The notes beneath the pieces were generated by a model, which had not been told where the DNA came from, did no database searches, and worked only from the letters and a program-made list of their open reading frames with translations. From Chara braunii (Eukaryota > Streptophyta > Charophyceae > Charales > Characeae): a DNA stretch of 21,152 nt. Location of the stretch: the NCBI GenBank assembly GCA_003427395.1, contig BFEA01000359.1, positions 200,334 to 221,485 on the forward strand. The letters run 5' to 3'. Made by a program: the position numbers and the translations under genes. This document shows, in pieces, positions 1 through 9,109 of this stretch (within the stretch, counting starts at the first letter, position 1; each line of letters opens with the position of its first letter).

Positions 1-29
1 GGGGGCGGGGGTCGGTGCCGGGGTGGTAG

Positions 30-720
30 GGAAGGCTTACGCCTGACTGCGAGTACCTGCACATACTTGTTAGCGTTGAAAGTGAGAGAGTAACATCATA
101 AGCATGAGTGATTTTCACTAGGGGCGAGCTGGGATGCTAGCATTTTTTTTCTTGAAAGTCGCTCGTAGCTGCTACTTGAAAGAGGTGTTGTGCTTGCTAT
201 AGTCGTATGAAGAGAGTTCTGTTATACTAAGAGGAGCTTGCAATCAAAGAAAGGGTCTACACCATGACAATTAGCGCCCTATCGAAGGAGTGCTAAAGAT
301 TGCCCGCTGAGGTTTGCTACTACCCCCAAGTTGTTCTTGTTATTATGAACGGTCTGTTGATTGTTGCCCGACCCACAAAAAAGTAGTACATCACGTGTTG
401 AGTCGGGTAGGATTGTTGAAGTAATTAAGGCACATTTAAGGGAGTGGTATTGGCGCTTCAATGAGGAAGCAGAGGGTTTGACTGCTGGCATCGCAACGCC
501 TCGTCATCTACGATTGCGCAGATCGGGGGATGTATTAGCAGCAATCATTTGGACTGGTGGCTTATTCATTTTTAACTTTGTTGCTAGTGAATGAACTCCT
601 CGCGTTGTTTTTCAACTTCGGGGATGTAACTGTGTCTGTGCTGCGAACATTATTGAAGGCCTTTCATGAGCGTTGTGCAACTTCATTATATCTTGAGAGT
701 TTGAGAGTCTTTTTTATCCT
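30..720 (+). repeat. Long direct repeat, copy 1
   Basis: This stretch aligns along its whole length, with scattered substitutions and small indels, to 6747-7454. Shared landmarks are GCCTGACTGCGAGTACC near the left end, GAAAGTCGCTCGTAGCTGCT in the middle and ATCTTGAGAGTTTGAGAGTC at the right end. The left limit is uncertain because the window begins here. The right limit coincides with the start of an unrelated inverted fragment at 720. A 77-codon open frame at 361-594 is interrupted by a stop in the second copy, so I do not call it a gene. The pair could be LTRs of a non-autonomous retroelement, or two dispersed copies. No TG...CA ends, primer-binding site or target duplication could be fixed. 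Confidence 0.8.
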
Positions 721-925
721 TCACTCCCTTCAAAATATACTTACGATCACAGTCAAAGTCAAATTTGAACTTCGATTCACAAAACACACTTGTAATAATT
801 GAACATAAAAAAAACACGCGCTACACAGGGTCAACTTCGACCACTCTCTACACTCATACCCCTTGCCTTATCTGCATAAACCCCAACCTTTGTGCAACCT
901 TTCAAATATAATATTAAGAATGTAT
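720..925 (-). repeat. Inverted fragment of composite-repeat segment S
   Basis: The reverse complement of this stretch matches 1478-1680 closely: ACTCCCTTCAAAATATACTT here corresponds to AAGTATATTTTGAAGGGAGT there, and CCCTTGCCTT to AAGGCAAGGG. The arms are about 190 bp and the spacer is about 550 bp. It is a minus-oriented piece of the same family represented at 1165-1725 and 13180-13740, rather than the terminus of a small transposon. It begins exactly where the homology of the long direct repeat ends, which suggests an insertion or rearrangement boundary at about 720. Confidence 0.8.
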
Positions 926-1160
926 AGTTTCTATAAACTATAGTTTCTATAAAAGAATATTTCTATAAAATCAAAGAAGATAAATATATACTGGATATCT
1001 CTATCTAGATATATATAGATATCTAATAATATCTTGAATATAATATTTATAATAACCATAATTTTTTATGAAATTATATTAAATGAAATTAAGAATTTAT
1101 AGCTTTGAACGTTTAACAGTCTAATTGTGCTTAGGCGAGATACTGTCGAAATTCCTGGTA
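926..1160. other. AT-rich spacer with short palindromes
   Basis: Very AT-rich DNA with no gene. TATAGTTTCTATA is repeated in tandem near 925-955. Nested palindromes occur at 994-1023: GATATC at both ends and the perfect 10-bp TATCTAGATA at 1002-1011. It forms most of the loop between the inverted arms 720-925 and 1478-1680. Confidence 0.6.
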
Positions 1161-1164
1161 CTCT

Positions 1165-1725
1165 CTGACATATATCAGAGAAGAGACAAAGAACATAGGA
1201 ATATTTTATACTTACTCAAGCATAACTTAGACACTGTTACACTGGCATGCGCTGTGTTGCAGGTAATTTTCACTCAAATTGATTCAAGGCTTGATTAACT
1301 TCGGTTTGATCCTATGAGGATCAACTTCTGGTATTTTTTGATAACAAGTCGGTTTCCGACGCAACTCTAATCCATTCTCACGACTTAACCTAAGGTCATA
1401 GCCCCTTTGGGTTGAATTGCTACTTTGAATTCTTACCTGGACTTTTATTAAATGGTCATTTAAAAAGTACTGAGTGTTTTATTTTGGAATGTTGGATAGA
1501 GGTTGGGGCTTGTGCGGACAAGGCAAGGGGTATGAGTGTGGAGAGTGGTTAAAGTTTACCCTATGTAGTGTGTGGTTTGTGGATGTTCAATTCTTGGTGT
1601 GATTACAAGTATTTTTTGTGAATCGAAGTCCAGATTTGACTTTGTGTGCGATCATAAGTATATTTTGAAGGGAGTCATACTTTGATTGTGAGAGCGATCG
1701 CCTCATGTTCTTTAACCCGATTGTG
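1165..1725 (+). repeat. Composite repeat segment S, locus L1
   Basis: Homologous to the reverse complement of 13180-13740 and, more weakly, to 9270-9490. Ordered shared landmarks are TATCAG...AAGAACAT, ACTTAG...ACACTG, GATAACAAGTCGGTTT, the AACCTAAGG...GCCCC block, TTTTATTAAATGGTCATTTA, TACTGAGTG, GGTTGGGGCTTG, and finally GATTGTGAGAGCGATCG. No open frame is conserved between copies, so it is probably non-coding, such as the 3' untranslated or LTR part of a retroelement. That assignment is inference. It is followed directly by the hairpin-rich segment and core of the same composite element. Confidence 0.75.
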
Positions 1726-1739
1726 TGTCTGTGGTATAT

Positions 1740-2130
1740 CTGCTCGATCTATTAAGACCGTGCACATTTTGATCGGACAAATGTTTCCACACCTCCAATG
1801 ATGGAACCCCACTTTCAGTGTTAGGAATCGCTACAAAGGGTCGAAGCTCGTCTACCACTTATCTGCGCAGGGTGCAGAAGAGGGTATACTCGCAACCGCT
1901 TCTGCGGTTGTCTAACGTTAAGAGATACCCCCTCAAGACACGTGTCAGCCGCCACGAGTGTCGAAGGCTGCTCGAGTGTGAGTGCCATATAGTACGTCAT
2001 CATTGCGCCAGCCGCCTGCGTGCATATTTATGCATTACTAGTCAATATGACTAAAGCCTCCGTCGCCACAATATTTATTTAGAGTCTCGCGCGCGACACC
2101 AGCCTAATTCTGCTATTAGAAATTATGGGT
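1740..2130 (+). repeat. Hairpin-rich segment, locus L1 copy A
   Basis: Part of this segment (about 1890-2040) matches the reverse complement of about 12650-12810, for example ATATAGTACGTCATCATTGC against ACATAGTACGCTATCACTGC. It contains a 7-bp hairpin with a TTCT tetraloop (1893-1899 paired with 1904-1910), followed by the palindrome GACACGTGTC near 1938-1947. At the equivalent place in the L3 copy there are also two adjacent hairpins, but with different stem sequences. No coding content is recognised; a 78-codon frame at 1818-2054 is not conserved. Confidence 0.55.
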
Positions 2131-2475
2131 CGGATGTTAAAACAAGGCCTAGGTGCGATTTACGTACGGTATTTTCAGGAGATGTGTGTGTGGTTAGATT
2201 TGAATGTCCTAGTTTAACAGGGTAGGATCGCGTTCGGGAGATCAGCGCCTCAGACGATGATTTACGCACGCGTCCAAATAGTGACAACTCTCACTGATGG
2301 AGGTAAGTTGTACCTCACGTGGGTCTATCCTGTCGTAAGGGTTCGCGAGAGGTATGGTTGACGCACTCGGTCGGAACAGCAAACACTCTAAGTGACAAGT
2401 CGTACAAAATCCTTCGTGAAATGGCCGAGAGGATCCCCTTTTGCGGAATCAATGCGCTCGACAACGCACGTGCTC
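2130..2475 (+). repeat. Composite repeat core, copy A (partial)
   Basis: A shortened copy of the ~450-bp core also found at 2905-3370, 10655-11115 and, reversed, 12016-12460. Shared blocks include the GGCCTAGGTGCGATTT opening, GGGAGATCAGCGCCTC, GAGGTAAGTTGTACCTC, CTATCCTGTCGTAAGG, CGCGAGAGGTATGG and ATGCGCTCGACAACGCA. The middle block seen in the other copies (CCCCCTATG...GGGGATACGCC) is missing here. GAGGTA (2300-2305) and TACCTC (2311-2316) form a small hairpin, and the same TACCTC can instead pair with the GAGGTA inside GAGAGGTA near 2348-2355. It overlaps a 143-codon open frame (2319-2750) that the other copies do not keep, so I treat it as non-coding. Confidence 0.75.
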
Positions 2476-2904
2476 ACGATACCCACGACGATGTGCACAC
2501 TTATGTATTACTTGACGTAATTGCTCGGACACTGGTCCTAAACGTGAAATTTAAGGTCCTTGTCCAGGACATTCCAGGTTCTTGTTTTGCACAAAAGAGT
2601 TTTTCCTATGCGATGAACATTTGCGTTTCGCTCAACATAGCACTTTGCTTAAGACTCCGGGACGCCGCGAGTGTTGAACGAATTATCCTGAAGAAGCATA
2701 CTATGAGGCGCAATACTAAAACCCGTGGAGGGTTGCGCGATTATGGGTAACGCATGAAGTATCGCTATGACAATCAGTTGTGTGAGTACGTATAATTGAA
2801 TGCTGTGGTTCTCTTCACGCGTGTGTTCTTTTTATGCATTTTCGTTCGAAGCATACCTGAAATTCGCCCACAGAACAAATCATAACTCGGAACATTTGTA
2901 AAAA
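2476..2904 (+). repeat. Hairpin-rich segment, locus L1 copy B
   Basis: About 2550-2750 matches the reverse complement of about 12760-12990. The best block is AAGGTCCTTGTCCAGGACAT, shared almost exactly, followed by GAGTTTTTCC. It contains a compound inverted repeat near 2708-2738 (GCGCAA with TTGCGC, and inner AACCC with GGGTT). It precedes core B just as the reversed 12640-12990 segment precedes core D, so the unit 'hairpin segment plus core' occurs twice in tandem in L1. About 2751-2904 shows nothing I recognise. Confidence 0.55.
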
Positions 2905-3370
2905 GGACCTAGGCGCGATTTGTTCATAGACTTTAGATTTTATTGAGAAGTGTAGTGTGTGGTTAGTTTAATCGTCGTAGTTGACCGGTGTAGGGTCACA
3001 CTTGGGAGATCAGTGCCTCTAGCGTGAGTTCGCTCACGGGTCCGATTCGGGCGTTAACCTTACGTACCCCCTATGCTACATCAAATAAGAAACGCCCTCG
3101 GCTAGGCCACCTCTATGATTGCAAAAGAAAAACTTTTGTACGTGGTTTGGTAGTTCGGCGGGGATACGCCCACCTAAGGAATGATGACAACTCACACGGG
3201 TGAAGGTAAGTTGGACCTCGCGTGACCCTATCCTGTCGTAGGCTTTCGCGAGAGGTACGACTGACACACCCGACCTGAGTGGCAACGCTTTGCGAGAAGC
3301 CCTGCAAAATCTTGCGTGACATGGTCGGAAGGGTCCCCCTAAGGGACCGATGTGCTCGACAGCGCTGGTG
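2905..3370 (+). repeat. Composite repeat core, copy B (most complete)
   Basis: A full-length copy with conserved inverted repeats: CGTGAG-TTCG-CTCACG (3023-3038, a UUCG-type tetraloop if transcribed), GGCG/CGCC around GGGATA, GAAGGT with ACCTC, and GGTCCC-CCTAA-GGGACC (3332-3348). ACCTCGCG can also pair with CGCGAGAGGT across the CCTATCCTGTCGTAGG block. The reverse strand has a 122-codon open frame here (3076-3444). The overlapping core D also has a long frame in that orientation with a few similar segments, but copy C has stops, so coding is not supported. Identity between copies is moderate with frequent indels, consistent with an old family. Confidence 0.8.
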
Positions 3371-3493
3371 AGACCAGAGCTTAAAGCAGTAATAGTAAAA
3401 TTGTTGTATGAAAAGGGGACAAAAAAAATTGTGTGGTTCGACAAGCGGAGGTTAGACTGCCATTTTATTTTTTATTTTTTGAGTGAAAATGTC

Positions 3494-4116
3494 TAAACCA
3501 CCACTACCTCCGAGCCTGTTTTTGCCGACCTGATTTTCACTGCACACCGAGTTTGGCCGAGCTGGGGCAGTTTCATCGAAGAAGGAACAAGGGAAAAGAA
3601 AAGAAAAAAAAAGAAAAAAAAAGAGACTTCCCGAACGCCTTGATAACCACCAGATACATTCCATGAGTTGCTTATGTGACTGTACCCTCAGTGTGGGCGT
3701 GCAATGGAAGAAAACAAAGAAGCAATGACAAAAAAAAAAGGAATCCCTTATCCTGTGATTGAGGTGGGATACATGATGCTACAGCAGTGAGACAATTACG
3801 TGCCACCCGTGAAACACGCCCTGCCTGGCTGGCAGGGCACTACAAGGAATTCAAAACAAAACAAAAACAAAAACGAACTGCAATCCCTTGTCCGACATAA
3901 TGGCCAGATACATTCGTCAAAGCACTGGTATAACTTCCACCCTCGTGAGGGTTTTCCCCGACATCCCTGGAGTGGGGACTCTTTGTTTTCTTTCTTTTTT
4001 TTCTTCTATTTTTTCTTTTTTTTCGTCGGCCTCCAACCCTGCCCCGAGCCCCGTGTTTTCAGGAGTAGGCTTCTAGATGGACTTTGCGTTTGCCTGAGAA
4101 AGGTAGTGGTGGTTTA
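3494..4116. mobile_element. Element with inverted ends, copy 1 (623 bp)
   Basis: Bounded by perfect 16-bp inverted ends: TAAACCACCACTACCT at the left and its reverse complement at the right. If the outermost TA on each side is a target duplication, the element would resemble TA-inserting MITEs, but this is not proven. The interior holds A-rich and T-rich runs and blocks shared with the second copy (GATAACCA, GATACATTCCATGAG, CTGTACCCTCAGTG, GGCAGGGCAC, GGCCAGATACATTCGTCAAA, CCCTCGTGAGGG). No transposase frame is visible, so if mobile it is non-autonomous. Confidence 0.6.
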
Positions 4117-4247
4117 AACCTTACGGTAACGGGCTACAGATTGTATGGGAGAAAAACAAAGACTTTACGACAATGACTAATAAAATGACAAAAATGAAGA
4201 AGGAAACGAATATGCTGCAGCGGAAGACTTACATCGTGTGGCCTTCT

Positions 4248-5244
4248 TAAACCACCACTACCTCCGATCCTTTTTTTGTTGAACCTGAATTTCATTATGC
4301 ACTGAGTTTTGTCGAGACTGATACTGACGAACGTTATATCCCAAACATAACGGGAAAACAAAATTAGAAAAATTCCCTGCACGTCGATAACCATCATGTG
4401 TATTCTATGAGGTGTCGGTGAGACTGTGCCCTCAGTGAGGGCATCTGTCCGTATGAGAAACGAATGAAGGACGAAAAAAAAAAAACTTCCCTAATTCTGC
4501 TATTGTGGTCGAATAGAGGATGCTAAAGTGCAGGTGTGAGTATAACATGAGTGGGGCAGTTGGCTGCCCCGAGTGAAATCGGCCTTCGCTCGCAGTCAGG
4601 GCACCGACAAGAAACCTAAAGTAGGGAAACAAAATTACAACACTAACAATCACCATCCCACATGCTGGTCAGATCCATTCCTTAGAGCATTGGTGTGACT
4701 TCCACCTCGTGAGGGTCTTCCCCGAAGTCGTTGGTTTCGAAGTTCTAAGAAAAAAAAAGAATAAATAAATAAAAGCAAACTTTCCCATAAGTCGATAGCC
4801 ATTAGATACATTTTATGAGGTGCTGGTGAGACTGTACCCTCAGTGAGGGCATTTGTCCCTATGAGAAACGAATGAAGGTGGAAAAAAAAAATCCCTTATA
4901 CAGGATGCTACAATGGAATCCACCCTCCCTCATGGGCAGGGCACCAACGAGTAATGAAAAGTAAGGAAAAGAAAAACCAAAAGATCAACAATCACGTTCC
5001 TCATATGCTGGCCAGATACATTCCTCAAAGCACTTGTATTACTTTCACCTAATGAGGTCCTTACCCGAAGTCGCTGATTTCGAAGTTCCTAGTTCCCCCC
5101 CCGCCCCCTCACTGCGATACTGCGGGGTTCCAATTTGTTTTTCGTTTTTGTTTTCCTACCGACCCTACGCAGGAACTGGGATTTTTTTTGGACGAGGTCA
5201 TTTTCCCAAATGGGACTACAACTTGGAAAGGTATTGGTGGTTTA
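4248..5244. mobile_element. Element with inverted ends, copy 2 (997 bp)
   Basis: Same family as 3494-4116: the left end is the same 16-mer and the right end is AGGTATTGGTGGTTTA, one mismatch from a perfect inverted repeat. It is longer because the interior block is present twice (see 4386-5090). Terminal TA is present on both sides. The ~130 bp between the two elements has CGGTAACGGGCTACA just after copy 1, resembling CGGTTAAATAGGCTACA just after copy 2. The two may therefore be parts of a larger tandem unit rather than independent insertions. No coding capacity is recognised. Confidence 0.6.
4386..5090. repeat. Internal tandem duplication, ~405-bp period
   Basis: Two diverged units, 4386-4750 and 4793-5090, begin GTCGATAACCAT / GTCGATAGCCAT and share GTGAGACTGT, CCCTCAGTGAGGGC, CTATGAGAAACGAATGAAGG, a poly-A run, AGGATGCTA, CAGGGCACC, ATGCTGGCCAGATACATTCC and CCCGAAGTCG. 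A third, more diverged unit lies in the first element at about 3637-3985. Each carries the near-palindrome CCCTCA-G-TGAGGG and a second one around CCTCGTGAGG. Confidence 0.7.
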
Positions 5245-5640
5245 AAAAAGTTGGGCGACAAAACAAGCAGAATAGGGTTTTTCGGTTAAATAGGCTACAA
5301 ACCCGGTGCTAGTTTTTAGAATAACGTAGTGGCTATGGTGGTAATGGGAAATTGGGGTGTCAGGGTAGAGTCGCAGGTAAACAAGAAAAAAGGGTGAGAA
5401 TGGCATATTTTGCTAATTTCTTGATGAAATCGAACAAGAAAAAATAATAGAGAAATTTTTAGGTATGGCAAGTGTAATGGCGGCATTAGTTTCGAATGCA
5501 AATTAGTAGTTTGTTCAGTACAGATGTTAGACACTACGCACGAGGGTGACGTGACTCGATTGAGAAAAAAAGAAGGTCGATGTATCTTTCCATGATCTAG
5601 CGGAATGCTCATTTTCAATTTTCACGTTGTCCTCGTGGCG
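5245..5640. other. No gene seen
   Basis: Purine-rich, A-rich DNA with no conserved open frame. The 100-codon reverse frame at 5316-5618 has low-complexity composition and no recognisable motif. I see no repeat of this stretch elsewhere in the window. Confidence 0.5.
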
Positions 5641-6446
5641 TCTTAGCAGAATCTTCGTTATCTGACCACTCTTGTGCGACTGTGGTGACCACCTGCTTAT
5701 GCTTGCGTTGTTGTCTGATCATGCGGTACTCTCCTGCTTGTTTTTTTTTTTTTTTTTAGGTGTGGCCACTTTCCTTCCCTCTTGGGCTATCATCTTTCTT
5801 CCCGCTTATAATGGTGGTTGCCTTCATATTTTGTTGCCGCACAGTTATGTCAATGGTGTCCCTTAGTCGTATTCATCGCTATCTACGGTCGCCATTTCGT
5901 CATTCATGGTCGTTTGGTCAAAGTTGGGGCTGCTCATGATCATCTTCTTCGAGCTCACGGTCATGTGGTCTCTGTGACCATGATCGAGCCTCTCGAAGAT
6001 CGCGACCGCTCTTCTTCATTATCATGAATGACATTCTTCTTACCTCATTAAATCATACATAAAAATTGAAATAATAACAAGTAGAGCTTAGCCATGTATC
6101 TTCCCATATTTGAAGGCTAGATCCATTCTCAATTCAGACGTTGAATCTGCTCATGCTCTAGCAGAAGATTGATTCTCATTTTGCACATTTGGTGAGTGGT
6201 GGACCCGTAATCGCAGTCGTATTAGTCCTCCCTCGAAGTGAGGTGTTGCTCATCATCCTCATTGTAGCTCATATTCGCGGTCTTCATCATAGCTTGTTAT
6301 CATGACAGTTGTTTCCTCACGGTCGTAATTTCGCTGTGTTTGTTTTGCGAACATCTTCGTTGTCTATGGGCTTGGTTCATACTACTATTTATAATCTCGT
6401 TTCTCACCAACCTTCATAATCATGTTTTTCACTCGTTCACTCTTGC
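5641..6446 (+). other. Possible decayed Arg/Ser-rich coding remnant
   Basis: The plus strand has many CGT/CGC/TCG/TCT/CAT/GAC triplets in short runs. In scattered frames they read as Arg/Ser/His/Asp-rich peptides, for example R-I-H-R-Y-L-R-S-P-F-R-H-S near 5870-5910 and R-A-S-R-R-S-R near 5985-6010, but stops and frame changes interrupt them. A 17-T tract followed by AGG (5741-5760) resembles a 3' splice site. The imperfect palindrome around GGTCATGTGGTCTCTGTGACC lies at 5959-5980. This could be a dead copy of an SR-type gene or simply biased sequence; I cannot separate the two without a search. Confidence 0.2.
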
Positions 6447-6448
6447 AG

Positions 6449-6572
6449 CCGTTTGTCTGCCGCTGATATTCAACTTGAAGCTCTTGTGCGCCATATGAAC
6501 CAGGCTGAAGGTTTTGACCAGGTGCAACGCATGGTGCTAATCTGTCTTGTTATTGGCGTCAATCAAAAAAGG
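6449..6572 (+). pseudogene. Exon-like fragment, unrecognised product
   Basis: A pyrimidine-rich tract ending in TTGCAG precedes 6449, and the stretch ends at AAAAGG followed by GTAAGC (6573), so both plausible splice signals are present. The interval of 124 nt is open in one frame for 41 codons. It encodes a hydrophilic, partly helical-looking peptide beginning R-L-S-A-A-D-I-Q-L-E-A-L and ending V-I-G-V-N-Q-K-R. I do not recognise it. An open run of this length is not rare by chance and no neighbouring exon is obvious, so this is a weak call; it may be a captured or decayed gene piece. Confidence 0.2.
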
Positions 6573-6746
6573 GTAAGCGAGGTAAACGAAAATAACGAAG
6601 AAAGAGGAAGAACGAGATGAGAAAGGAGAAATGGTCCAGAAGAAAAAAGCGATATGCGAGAGTAGGAAAGCTTACCTGATTGGGTGGGTTGCCTAATTTT
6701 TACCAACCTGTAGAGCTTTTTCTACTTGTAGTTGAGCAGAAACACG

Positions 6747-7454
6747 GCAGAGAAAGCCTACGCCTGACTGCGAGTACCCTCACATACTTGCTAGCGTTGA
6801 AAGTAAGAGAGCAACATCATAAGCATGAGTGATTTTAACTAGGAGCGAGCTTGTATGCTACTGTTTCTTTTCTTGAAAGTCGCTCGTAGCTGCTACTTGA
6901 AAGAGGTGTTGTGCTTGCTATAGTAGTATGAAGAGTTTTCTGTTATACTAAGAGGAACTTGCGATCGAAGAAAGGGGTTACACCATGACAATTAACACCC
7001 TATCGAAGGAGCGCTGATGATTGTCCGCTAAGGTTTGCTACTACCCTCAAGTTATTCATGTTATGAACGGTTTGTTGACTACTGCCTGACTCATCAAAAA
7101 GTAGAGTGATGGAGTATATCGCATGTTGAGTCGGGTAGGATTGTTGAAGTAATCAAGGTGCATTTAAGGGAGTGGTATTAGAACTTCAATGAGGAAGGAA
7201 AGGTTTTGACTGCTGGCAACGCAACGCCTTGTCATCTACGACTGGAAAATCGGGGGATGTATTAGCAACAATCATTTGGACTGGTGGTTTATGCATTGTT
7301 AACTTTGCTGCTAGTGAATGAGCTCCTCGCATCATTTTTTAACTTCGGAGATATGACTGTGTGTATGTTGCGAACATTATTGAAGGTTTTTCATGAGCAT
7401 CCTGCGTGCAACTTCAATATATCTTGAGAGTTTGAGAGTCTCTTTTACCCTTTT
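6747..7454 (+). repeat. Long direct repeat, copy 2
   Basis: The counterpart of 30-720 in the same orientation. It differs by many substitutions, mostly transitions, and small indels, for example an added GTGATGGAGTATATC block near 7105-7120. The 77-codon frame of copy 1 is broken by TAG in the GGTATTAG context. The homology fades after GAGAGTCTCTTTTACCC. No matching flanking duplication is seen beside either copy. Confidence 0.8.
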
Positions 7455-7515
7455 TACTCTTAAATCTTTTTTTAAGGTGAGGCTTCTAAGAGGAAGACAA
7501 CTAGCAAGATCATAA

Positions 7516-7638
7516 CATGACCAGATTGTGTGTAGGATTTTTGGCTTTCCCGGTGGGGCCTTAGGAACCCGCGCGATTGGAGAATTTCTACCGGATTCAG
7601 ATGGGGTCCTAGAGGTAGAAGACTTTGAGGTAGGTTGA
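7516..7638 (+). pseudogene. Short exon-like open stretch, unrecognised
   Basis: A GC-richer island in AT-rich DNA, open from just after the TAA at 7513 to the TGA at 7636. The reading starts near I-F-G-F-P-G-G-A-L-G-T-R-A-I-G-E and ends L-E-V-E-D-F-E, followed at once by GTAGGT (7630), which fits a splice donor. TGTGTGTAGG before 7535 could be an acceptor. The compositional contrast with its flanks is the main support. I do not recognise the peptide, and it may be a decayed gene fragment or chance. Confidence 0.22.
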
Positions 7639-7639
7639 C

Positions 7640-8554
7640 ACTATTTCACTAGAATCCCTTCCAAACCCATATTTATATCACCACCTATTTTTTGTTTGAT
7701 TGCATTGGTTATCGTGTATATTATTTTTGCTTTTATTTTGGTCCCTAACTTAATGAAGTTCATCTATTATACTTGCTTAAAATATCTGTCTGAAATGAAA
7801 AATATTTAACGATTGTCTAAGATGATTTGACTTTGTGGGTCTAGATATTATATCATTGCAACTTGTCCGGATGCCTTGCTGTCTTAGGCTTGAAAAAATT
7901 GGATTCATTCCAGTCCGGACCCCTCAATTGTTTGCTTGAATTTGCTTTCTAAAAAGCCACACAACGTTCATTGCGAATCTATTGGTTATATGTTTCAATC
8001 TCTTTTTGAAAAACATTAGGAATGTATCATTGTGACTATCTCGGATGTATGTTTCTTTTTATTTTTGAAGGGCTGCGCAACGTTCATTGCAAACCTCGCA
8101 GTTGAATGTTGTAGTTGATATTTTATGCGTGGCTAGGTGCATTTTTCTTAACATTTTTTTTTAAAGGCTAAACTTGTCTCACTTTCAGACAGTGTAGTTG
8201 TGTGTTTTTAATCATTTGTCTATGTCTAAGTGATAAATTTAAGTTGAAATCTATTAATTAAGATACAAAATATTTTTTAGGAAAAAAGTCTGCACAAATT
8301 AATATAGAAATAAATTTTGATTAATTTGTAATTTTTGTGCTTTCTCATTTGTTTGATAACTTGTTTATGCATCTTCTTTTTATGCTTCTCTGCTTTGTTA
8401 TTTTACTTAATTAGATTGGTTTGTTAGTTCCCCGATTGTGTTTGAGTGATAGGTAGGTAATTACCTATTTTTGTTCTCACATTTGTCTTTCTTAGTAGGG
8501 CGCTGCTTTAGGTTCAACGTTGACTAACGTTCGAGATCGGTAAATATTCTTGGA
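7640..8554. other. AT-rich stretch without a recognised gene
   Basis: T-rich DNA with no long open frame on either strand. One short internal similarity is present: CACAACGTTCATTGCGAATCT near 7961 and CGCAACGTTCATTGCAAACCT near 8075. By position it lies upstream of the tandem block of locus L2 and may belong to the same element, but it shows no match to the hairpin array that occupies that position in L3. Confidence 0.5.
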
Positions 8555-8925
8555 GCTTGTTTCTTTAGAGGAAACACTGCCACATTTTTTATTGAAATTA
8601 CAGAGTTCGTCAAAATTATTAGAAACTTTTTTGGGTTATATCTTTGGGCTCAATATATATCATAGGAATATTCTTGGCCAAGGGAAATGCTGCCAATTTT
8701 TTTGCTAATACCGAAGATTTAGTTTATTTTTAGATTTGGGCTTCATATAAATTATAGAAATATTATTCGCTAAGGGAAGTGCTGCCAATTTGTTTGCTAA
8801 AACCAAAAAGTTAGTTTATTTTCAGATGATATTTTACATCGAAAGTTTTATCTCTACATCTAGCTTAGTAAAATTATGTAACACAATTTTATTGGGGAGA
8901 TGTTGCTAAAATGTTTACTAAGGAC
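8555..8925 (+). repeat. Diverged tandem block, locus L2
   Basis: About four degraded units of roughly 90-120 bp, each with an AGGGAAATGCTGCCAATTTT-like core (near 8570, 8683, 8775 and 8893). The middle two also share GGGCT(C/T)(A/C)ATATA, ATAG(G/A)AATATT and a CTAA-rich tail. In reverse complement the core corresponds to the GGCAGCGCTTCCC motif of the tandem block at 13780-14375, so this is the same part of the composite element in the opposite orientation. Confidence 0.65.
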
Positions 8926-8950
8926 CTCGTAAAATTGAAATTTTTAACTT

Positions 8951-9109
8951 CGACTCAACTTTATTTCTTACTTCACCTAGTCAAAATTTTGAGAATGAAC
9001 TTCCTTTCTGAAGATTCTGTGAGAATTTTTCGACTCAACTTTATTTCTTATTTCGCCTAGTAAAAATTTTAAGAATCAACTTCTTTTCTGAAGATTCTGG
9101 CAGAATTTT
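8951..9109 (+). repeat. 80-bp tandem duplication
   Basis: Two adjacent units, 8951-9030 and 9031-9109. Each begins CGACTCAACTTTATTTCTTA and contains the CTGAAGATTCTG block, with about 90% identity. It is part of the tandem region of locus L2. Confidence 0.9.

Noticed and set aside
720-1680. Small inverted-repeat transposon
   Set aside because: The arms are internal fragments of segment S, which occurs elsewhere without an inverted partner, so the ends are not transposon termini.
2319-2750. 143-codon frame as a gene
   Set aside because: It overlaps core A and the following hairpin segment, and the equivalent frame is closed in the other copies.
5316-5618. 100-codon reverse frame as a gene
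   Set aside because: Low-complexity composition and no domain; it lies opposite an A-rich strand.
7012-7045. Hammerhead ribozyme (CTGATGA present)
   Set aside because: No GAAA after a stem and no cleavage-site context; copy 1 of the repeat has a different sequence here.
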